Below, piece after piece: positions 1 through 10,500 of a stretch of 64,000 nucleotides of DNA. Made by a program: the position numbers and the translations under genes. Source of the DNA: Theocolax elegans (Eukaryota > Arthropoda > Insecta > Hymenoptera > Cerocephalidae); the NCBI GenBank assembly GCA_026168455.1, contig CM047428.1:15037313-15101312 (forward strand), given 5' to 3'. The notes under the pieces were generated by a model. The model ran no database searches and was not told the DNA's origin. It saw only the letters and a program-made list of their open reading frames with translations. The stretch's first letter is position 1. Each line of letters opens with the position of its first letter.

Positions 1-148
1 AATTTAGCTGTCTTAGAAAAGCTTCTCTGTGTTTTAAATTGATACCTCGAATTCGAAATACACAATGCTGGTGTATAAGACGTGTTATTAATTTAAGGAA
101 ATTAATTAACAGAGCGCTTAAGTTGATAAATATCTTTTATTTCCTCAG

Positions 149-239
149 TTTTCAAGTTCCACTACAGAGCGACCTTTTTGATCCTTTTGGCATCGTCGCT
201 CCTAGTCTCGTCGAGGCAGTTCATCGGCGAACACATAAA
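149..239 (+). CDS. inx7: inx7 exon encoding TM1
   Basis: Acceptor TTTCCTCAG ends at 148 and donor GTAAGA begins at 240. The first two bases complete a valine codon begun in the missing upstream exon. Frame starting at 151 reads [20 protein letters not shown] then SRQFIGEHI, the first transmembrane helix and its conserved RQYIG-type exit. It ends with two bases of a lysine codon completed at 464. A longer open frame over the same bases starting at 39 is a shadow. Confidence 0.9.
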
Positions 240-299
240 GTAAGACCATCCTCTCGTGTAATAACAAAAGCTCAAGCGCACAGATGTAAGGGGCAATGA

Positions 300-339
<40 letters not shown>

Positions 340-3300
340 ACGATACAGTTTCATTATACATCGGCTATGCAGGATTTACTTAATGAAACGATGTATGCTA
401 ATACTGCACCTACCGTATAAGAGTTAATAGTCTTCGTTTTCTTTTTTTTATGTTACACCGCAGATGCATCACGGATACCGGGGTGCCGCAGAAGGTTATA
501 GACTCTTTTTGCTTCTTCACGTCAACCTTCACGGTGGTAAGTGCAATAAACTTGCTGTTTATACAACCTGGCTTGTGTATACACATCGAGACACATACAC
601 GCGCGTAAAAAGCTATATTGTTTCTTATACGATAGGTGAAGCACATGAATGCAACAGCGTTGCAGGAGGGTGAAATACCACATCCAGGGATTGGACCTAC
701 AGGGAAATCGGATGAAGTTACTCATCACGCGTATTATCAATGGGTTCCTTTCGTTCTATTTTTCCAAGCCCTACTGTTCTACCTGCCTCATCATTTCTGG
801 CGCTCTGCCGAAGGTTATATTGTATAGCATTTTATTTCTTTATCACGAGTCTATCTGATTAACTTGCACAAACTGGAGTAATCTTTTTTTTTTAAGTTTT
901 AAGTTTACTTTTACGCTTATTTTTAATTTGAAATTATGTAATCTACCAATTGACAAAAAGGATACGTAGACTTTAGAATGCTCAATTTCCACTAAGGCGT
1001 TACTTTTTATATAAAAGAAAGCTATTTCCAAGTTTAAAAAGTTTAAAACAAAATACAGTGTATAAATAGAGTGGATAATTGTAATCACAATTTTTGGCAG
1101 CATCCTTATCTCGAAATCATTATGACAATTCGTTATATCCCGTCTAAGAAAATGTTGTTTATAATCTATATAATTAATAATGTGAATTGCAGGTGGTCGA
1201 TTGAAAATGTTAGTGTCAGGTTTGCACATGGCATCTATCGCTCTTCGCGAGGACAAAATAGTCACGGAAACTGGTATGACGGTACCATCAAAAGCGGACA
1301 AAGAAGAAAAAATCAACCAAATTCGTGTCGCTTTTATGAATCGTCTTCATTTGAACAGACCTTGGGCTTATTATCTTGGAATTTGCGAGGTCTTAAATTT
1401 TCTTAATGTCCTCTTGCAAATGTATATAACGAACAAGTTCCTAGGCGGTACTTTTATACATTTAGGAAATGATGTTAGTCACACTGATTTCAATGCTCAA
1501 ATGGATGCTCTCGATGAAATATTTCCAAAAGTAAGTTCCCAATTACACAGAGATAAATAATGTACAATTGCACCACATTTACTTTTCATGGGATATTGTA
1601 CCATTAATTTTTGTTTAGAATAAATTTTATAATTTAAGGAATAATAGTTATGGGGGTACAACATTTTTAAATATGCAATTACACATTTTATTACAAAGTT
1701 TATACAAATTTAATTACAAGACACATAAGTATAAACTAAATATTGCCTACAGTTAGTAGATGTATATTTACTTATAATTTTTGGTGTTGTGAGACCTGTT
1801 TATACCCCTACAATGTTTACTTACTGTAGGAAATTTAAAATGCACCTACCGTAAGGTTCCAAAGTCGCCGTTGGACCAAATTCGAACTCAAACTCAAGGA
1901 TATATTGTTTAAAAATATATTAAGTTATGATATTAATACAGGGATTTTTATTTGAATAGGTAGAAAATTTTCTATAAGCACTACATAAGTATAATAAAAT
2001 AAGCAAATACATTAGCAATTTTGTAATTATTTTTTTATTAATTTTTTAATTATATTTTTTTCTACGTACTCAAATAAAAATCCCTGTATTCATACCATAA
2101 TTAATATATTTTTAAACAATATCTTTGAGTTTGAGCTCGAATTTGGTTCAACGGCATCTTTGGAATCTTACGGTAGGTGAATTTTGAGTTTGTTACTGTA
2201 AATAAGCATACATCCCCAAAACGTAGATGAATACATCTACTAACTGTAAACAATATTTAATTTATAAATGTCTTAATTTGAATTTTTTATAATGAACTTT
2301 ATAATTGTACATTGAAAGGTGTTGTTTTTACCCTTACGCAGTGAATCTTGGTAAAATAGTAAAGTATAAGGTAAATTAAGGTTAGTATTACAGCACCGAT
2401 TATACCATAAAAAAGCGTAAAAGTAAACGTAAACCAAGCGTCAATCGCAAAGGACCAACGGTAAAATATCGTGGATATCTTTAGCAGCCCGCGATCGCTT
2501 GCAATTCTACAATCTTTTAATAATACACATTTTTTTCAACCTTATGCGACCCTTAAATTAGACATTGAATCCATATAAATCTAGTAGAATTGAAATCCAT
2601 TTAGTCAGCGGCGGATTAGAGTTTTACGGGGCCCGGGACTAAAATAGGGATGGGGCCCACTTAAGGGCAGCAATAATTTATGAAGCGAATATAAATAATA
2701 TTTTTGTTATTAGTTATACATTTAATATATATAGAATATCACAAATATTTCTTACATTTATTATTATAAACATAACTCTTTGGAATTTTATTTTAAAAGA
2801 CAAATTTTTTTACACAACTAAAAATATTTTTTTCTTGATTTTGCTCTGGCAAAATTGCTTATTAAATCATTAAAGTTGATTGATCGAAGTAAATCAACTT
2901 CAATGCTTAGCCTCGCCAATGTGGATAGTCTTTCATCTAACATAGTTGATCTATAAATATTTTTGATTCTTTTTAGGACGGAAAATGACCTTTCAGCTTC
3001 GCAGTTTACTATCGGAATCGTTAATAAAAGTCTGTAAGCGATGTAGATATTAGGGAATACTTCAACCATTTCCATATCAACAATCCAGTTTACAACTTGC
3101 AAAGGAGACAAGATTTGATCATTTTTGCTATCTGTTTCTTCAGTTCGATTAGAAAAAAAACCTTTTGGTTGTAACTTTAAACGGGGTATAAATTGTTTTA
3201 ATTCTAATATTAAATCACTTTGTAAATCATCTGGATAAGCTATTATGAGGCTTGTTGCTTTGGCTTCTAATTCAATATTCTCTATAAATAATAATTGCGT

Positions 3301-6300
3301 AAGAAAACTAAATAAATTAATAATATCGTTATACGCTCCACTTCGTTTTTGCAACTCAGAAACAAGTTTATCTATAATAACATAAAATGTATTTATTCTA
3401 AAATCATCAGTCACACTCAAACTATTAACTTGTACTTCCTTGTCTGCAAGCTTACGAGTGATTTTTCTTTTACCCGACCTAGAATATTCTTCATTTATAT
3501 AAGTACTTAATTTCTTAGCATCTTTTTCGATATCACAAAATTGATCACGTAAATCTTTAACAAAATCTACTAATGAAAGTAGCATATTGTTAGCAGAAAT
3601 TAAATCTATATTTACCTTTTGAAGATACTGACTAGTTGCGTTAAATCGTTGAAAAATATTATTCCACAAAATTGCCATAAAAACATTTTCAATTTTAATT
3701 AAATTATTCAATAAAGCTAAAGCTTCTTGGCGTGTTTCACGTTTTTGATTTACATCATACGCTAATATTTCTAAAGCCTTATAAATGCCATTGAAATCTT
3801 TAACTATAAGTTTTGTGGCATCTCCACGACATGACCATCTCGTTTGCGATAAATTCGTTACTCTCGATTTATTAGTCAATAGGACGTTCCATCGATGTGT
3901 TGATGCACTAAAAAAAACATATAAGCGCTGCGCGACCCCGAAGAAATTTGTTGCATCAAGACATTCGTCGACGCTACATTCACCCACTAAGTTCAAAGAA
4001 TGACCGACACAAGGAACGTAATGTGCTAATTTATTTTTTTCTTTAATGCAGGCTTGGAGGCCGGAATATTTTCCGGACATATTTGACGCATTGTCATAGG
4101 TCTGAGCTCGACAATTTTTAATATCAATATTATGTTTTTGTAATAAATCTAGCACGACATTACTAAGTGACCTACCAGTGTGACTTTGAATTTTGACGAA
4201 AGTAAAAAACCGCTCATAAACGTGCCTATTTAAATAATAGCGAAAAATGACTGACAGCTGATCAACATGGGATACATCGGGAGTAGAATCTACAATAATC
4301 GCCCAATATTTTGCACTTTGCATTTCATTTATAATCTGATTTAATACTTTTATAGCCATTAACTCCATGAATTCTTCATAAATAGTCTTAGATAAATATG
4401 ACACTGTTCCTCGTCCTTTTTGAGAATATAATTTAATATGCTCTTGCATAAAAGGATCAAATTCGGCAATCAATTCCATGACACCGAGGAAATTTCCATT
4501 ATTAGGGGATCCTATAACTTCATTTTTTCCTCGTAGAGGAAGTCCCCGTTCAGTCAGAAATCGAATACCTGCTACGACTCTTTTTAAAACTTTCGTCCAA
4601 TATTGTACTTCACTTTCCATAGTTTTTATAATGCTCGCCTCTATATTCGTGTCTCTTTTGAAATATTCAATATAAGTCATCATGCAGTTGTTGTGTTCTT
4701 TACTATTTTCGTGAGAATGAATTAATTCGTCTATTTTCTTCCAATTCGAAAAACCTTCTTTTATAAATGAATTGTCACCGTCCGAAAATAGTTTACAAAC
4801 AAAACAAAAAATTGAGCCTTTTAATTCCGAATACATCAGCCATTTTCTTTCGCACATTTCTCCATTTTTTAAAGTTCGCTGAAAATAGGTTGGCGAAAAA
4901 TATCTATTTTGTTTATTGTATTCTCGTTTAGATGATTTAAAATTAGATTCTTTATTTTGAAAATAGGCATATCCCTTTTCTAAATATTTTTGACGTTCAT
5001 AACCATTTTCGTACAATTTTAAAGGCCATAGGGCGGGATCTTTGTGCACATCTATAACAAAAATATTGTTTAGCACACGTAAATGTGTTTAGTTTTTAAG
5101 TGCATATGTGCGCCCTCATACCTGTATTAAAATTATTTGATAATGCATCTTTCCTGGAGCCATCATTGTCGTTAAATAAATCTTCATCAAAACGTGTATT
5201 ATTTAGAAAATTTTCTGGTAAAGATTCTGTATCATTTTGATGCAATGCATCTATAAAAATGAATATATAATTTATTTTCTTAACAAAATTAAACCAGATA
5301 CCAAATAATATATTTTATTTTATTAAATACATTAATCACTTCATCAAGCAAGTTAAATTAAGGCAAAATGTTAAATTATTTTTAAATTAAAGATGAATTA
5401 TAGTTTTGTAGCTTTCGCAAAACATGCATTTTAAATAGCATCTAAATTTAATAATATAATGTAAAAGTAAAATTTTTATATAAATATAAATAAGTATATA
5501 TAAGTATGTATGTATGTGTAAATATATATATATATGGGCTATTTCACGTCAAGTGGTACGATGAAAATTTTAAATCGCTCCAAAATTTGAAAACAGGCTG
5601 GAAATATCTTTAAGAAGATAGAAAAAAATTTTTAGGTGTTAAAAATAATTTGCCTAAGAGTTATTCCACCATGAAAAATGGAAATTTTTCAATTTTTTAG
5701 AAAAATTTCAATTTTCAAAGCCATTTATCTCAAAATCTATTGATTTTTTTGAAAAAACATTAAAAACAACTTTTGTTCAAAATAATCTTTAGAACTTATC
5801 TACCTGGGTTACAATTCTTAATTTTAACATCTCGAAGAGATAGGGCACTTGGAAATATTGAATATCAAAAAAAGGCGACCACGCCACAATCGATTTTGAT
5901 CTAACACCGCTCAAAAGATCACATTTTTTGAGAGCTTTCGAATGGCGGTGGTTAGATTATTGGCCAAGACTGCTGGTGTAAGTTATGCCCTAAAATACAT
6001 GAAAATTAGTGATTTTATGAGGTTTATGGGGTATAACTTACACCAACGGTCTTGGCCAATAATCTAACCACCGCCATTCGAAAGCTCGCGAAAAATGTGA
6101 TCTTTTGAGCGGTGTTAGATCAAAATCGATTGTGGCGTGGTCGCCTTTTTTTGATATTCAATATTTACGGTCGTTCTATCTCTTCGAGATGTTAAAATTA
6201 AGAATTGTAACCCAGGTAGATAAGTTCTAAAGATTATTTTGAACAAAAGTTGTTTTTAATGTTTTTTCAAAAAAATCAATAGATTTTGAGATAAATGGCT

Positions 6301-7440
6301 TTGAAAATTGAAATTTTTCTAAAAAATTGAAAAATTTCCATTTTTCATGGTGGAATAACTCTTAGGCAAATTATTTTTAACACCTAAAAATTTTTTTCTA
6401 TCTTCTTAAAGATATTTCCAGCCTGTTTTCAAATTTTGGAGCGATTTAAAATTTTCATCGTACCACTTGACGTGAAATAGCCCATATATATATATATAAT
6501 ACAACTAAATATTAAATTCAATTAAATAAAAAAAATTTAAATTAAGTGTTTTGACTCTAACTACTAGTAAATTATTGTATAACAAAGGTCAATAATGTTT
6601 TAATTTTGCTTAATTTGTTATACTTCGTTAATTATACGTTTTAATTCAGTAACTAATTATAATAAACAAGGTTAATTGCAAAAGACAATAGATGTCTATG
6701 ATCAGTAATATTTTTAAAAATACATTTTTAATTAAAGCTTTATAATACCTGTCTTGCTAGTATCAACTACGTCCAATTTTTCTTCAGATTCTGGATTAGG
6801 TCGTTTAAAAAAATTCGTTACAGTAGGTAGCTTTTTTATTGATTCTTGCTGTTGTTTTTTCGCTTTGCGCTTTTCTGCCCCGCTCGGGTATTTTCGTTTT
6901 AACATTTTGTTGGTGTAATAAAGCGCATCACTCAAGACAACAGTCGTAACTAAACTATTGCAAACAGATCGATGAAGTTCGCCGCTCACGAACTTTGTTT
7001 TCGTTATTTTCCGCGGAGAATGTTTAGCGGAAAGGCCTCGAACCCAACGGCGGCGCACTATGGGAAAAAGGTAAGAATTTTGTCCTAAAATCGTAGAACT
7101 CTTGTTGTGATAGGTGCAGAATAATGAAATTTGAGGGTAAGATAGTTGATGAAATATGCTATCTGGGAAAATTAAAGTTATGAGTTCAAGGTCATTTTAT
7201 GACCTTCAAAAATGAGATCAAACATGTTAGTTTTATGAAAAAATTTAGTTTCTTCTTATTAAAATGAGTAAAAATGTTAAATTATAATATATTATATAGA
7301 TATTTTGAAATATTTTTGTCTGCTGATTAGAACTGCTGAACTAAAAAAATTGAATCACTTTTTGCTCTTAAAAAACGCAGTAGGTTAATTCTTGAAAGTT
7401 CCTTAGAAAACTTAGAACTGAACGGGTTCATGAGTGTGTG

Positions 7441-7476
<36 letters not shown>

Positions 7477-7501
7477 TACTATATATATAGTATGTATATA
7501 C

Positions 7502-7533
<32 letters not shown>

Positions 7534-10500
7534 GGTGGGACTATACAAATATACAAATGTTGTTTATATTTACTTTATGTTTACTTATGTCTACCAAAGA
7601 ATTTACATAAAATGTATTTTTATGAGATAAATTTACTACAATTATTTAACAATCTCGTATAAAAACTAATCCAAAACACACGCATACTCCCACACATAGT
7701 CCCACCCACACACACACACACATATATATATATAGTATATACATACTATATATATAGTATGTGTGTGTGTGTGTATATATATATATATACACACACTCAT
7801 GAACCCGTTCAGTTCTAAGTTTTCTAAGGAACTTTCAAGAATTAACCTACTGCGTTTTTTAAGAGCAAAAAGTGATTCGATTTTTTTAGTTCAGCAGTTC
7901 TAATCAGCAGACAAAAATATTTCAAAATATCTATATAATATATTATAATTTAACATTTTTACTCATTTTAATAAGAAGAAACTAAATTTTTTCATAAAAC
8001 TAACATGTTTGATCTCATTTTTGAAGGTCATAAAATGACCTTGAACTCATAACTTTAATTTTCCCAGATAGCATATTTCATCAACTATCTTACCCTCAAA
8101 TTTCATTATTCTGCACTTATCACAACAAGAGTTCTACGATTTTAAGACAAAATTCTTACCTTTTTCCCATAGTGCGGCGCCGCCAATTCGACATATTCCA
8201 CGAATCGAAAAACGCATTAAGTAGCATCTGCTGTACACCTCGAATTGTCAGCAATAGCTAATTTATCAAGACACAAATAAATATATCGGTATAATATAAG
8301 CGCATTTTTGGCTGATCTAATATAAAAATCTCAGTACACTTATTCAAATTGTTTTATATTGAATAAGTTAAGAAGAATACCGTTTCATATTTATTTCGTA
8401 AATTAATTTTAATTTTTTAAAATTTATTTTTAAATTAGTTAATGATTTATTTAATTAATTTCAATTTTAATATTGATTTTATGAATAGATGTGTGGATAA
8501 ACTTATATTATGTAAACACTACTACCGCACGCAAAAATAAGTGCGATTTTTTGTTATATTTTAAATATCTTGTTGGTTATTGGGATCTAGCTTTAACCAA
8601 ACTTTAATAAGAAAATAATATTAAGTGTAAATAAAATTTAAAAGTTACGAATTTTTTGCTTACAGCGAAATGCGTAGTATGATGATTTATGATATTTTGT
8701 CATTCGAACGCACGAGGCCCTTGGCTCATGGGGCCCGGGGCTACAGCCCCTGCTAGCCCCCCCTATGATCCGCCACTGCATTTAGTGAGCAGTACCAAGC
8801 CAGTTAAACTAGAAATAGGCACAAAACAATACACAAAACATAAAACAAGGTATATTTTTGGGGTTGCGATGAAACGCTTTTTTTAACCTTTCCTAGCTAT
8901 TTTATAGAATAATCTATAAATGTTAGAATTGAACTAAGTATTCTGAAGGTTGTAAAACTAGTTTCCGTAAGCAGGATACCTGGCGCATTATAGGCTATGA
9001 ACAAGGCTGGAAAAATGTTTCGGATCAATTTGGTGATTAATTTATAAAAGTTAAAATATCTTGAAAATGAGTGTTTGTACGACGCAAACAATCGTCGGAC
9101 TCGATCGGAAATGGTCAAAGGGATCAAATTTCACAACATCCTTCGCATTTTGTTTAGAACATTACCCAGAAATGAATACTTTATGTTTGGTGGTTATGCT
9201 CATTCCAATAAATGTGCAACAAATGGGCGAAAAAGCGTTTCATCGGGAGTCAATACGTAACCATTTTCGCTGTCCATTTATTAATTTTCCAGCTATTTCT
9301 TATATTCTGAATTCTACTATAGATATTCTATATTTTTCTAATTATTTTTCTACGGTATTTTTCAATACTACAAACGTATGAAAATTTGCAATAAATTTTA
9401 AATATGTATTCAGTTTTGGCATGTAAATAAATGTAAACTATACATTGGCTTATTCAATTCATATATCGTAATCATAACTTTTTTTCTCTCTGTGTACAAC
9501 TAATGTTTGCACGCCTTTAGACAATTATTATACCGTCACTCTTTACCATTTAAATGTTCTTGATCTAACAAGATGTTACACTCGTCAATATCGACCTACG
9601 ATATCCATTTACGATTGATCAGATATATCTTCAAAAATTTAACACTTATAAGAAAAATGTGTATATGTACAATCTTCAGTCTCGAGAGATTAAGATGTTG
9701 TAAAAATTCTAAATTAGATTTCGATCTCTCGATGTTATAATGTAATAGTGATGATTTATTACCGTGTAATGTAGCGTACATATACATGTGCGTGTTTATA
9801 TATATATATGTGTGTGTGTGTGTATGTGTGTGCGTACGTATGTGTGGGTGTGTGGGTGCATGTAACGTAATTAATTGATGCAAGACTCATGATCGAAGCA
9901 CTCTGGATTAAATACCCTTAATGTCGAATTCTCATTGCCTTTAAGTCGGGCGTCAATTGAAGTGGATCAAGGATGATCGAGCAATTGATTAATTGCTTAT
10001 GTATACATCTACAGGTCACCAAGTGCACTTTCCACAAGTACGGCCCGACGGGTGGTATACAAAGGCACGACGCCCTCTGCATCATGGCTCTCAACATCAT
10101 CAACGAGAAAATCTACACGTTCTTATGGTTCTGGTTTATCATCATTGCCATTCTTACTGGCATCGGACTCATATGGAGGATACTCACCATGATGCTACAT
10201 TCCAGGTCTGATTTTCAACTAATTTTCGTATTAGTAAACTTTTTTTTTTACGATGCAAAATATTGTCTATATATACCTTTAACGTAAAGTCATTACTTTA
10301 TAAAAAGCAAAGATCATTTAAATGGTAATATTCTTAAGTATGAATTTTCATGAAATATTTTGACGTTCTACGGAATGATGTAAAATTAACTTTGGAAAAA
10401 AATTCGTAAAAAGTATAGAGGTGGAAGGACCGTTGAATAATATTATGCAAAATAAATTTTTCACCGGTATTCAAATCAAGATCAATAATTACATTTCTCA

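Larger units (their letters stand above)
2606..8778 (-). mobile_element. Complete hAT-superfamily DNA transposon
   Basis: A 6,173-bp element in inx7 intron 1531-10014, lying opposite to the gene. Its ends are CAGCGGCGGAT (left) and the complement of CAGTGGCGGAT (right), with one mismatch in eleven, followed inward by GGGGCCCGGG-type GC-rich tracts on both sides. It is bracketed by exact 8-bp duplications CATTTAGT. It carries an apparently uninterrupted three-exon transposase on the - strand. Two palindromic elements (5536-6483 and 7056-8174) have inserted into it. Without them the element would be about 4.1 kb, normal for an autonomous hAT. Intact ends, duplication and reading frame suggest a fairly young insertion. 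Confidence 0.93.

Noticed and set aside
39..299. 86-codon open frame
   Set aside because: Overlaps the real inx7 exon 149-239 in another frame; the innexin frame explains the conservation.
9061..9381. 106-codon frame in the inx7 intron
   Set aside because: No recognisable family, no splice context and a competing frame over the same bases; not enough to call a gene.
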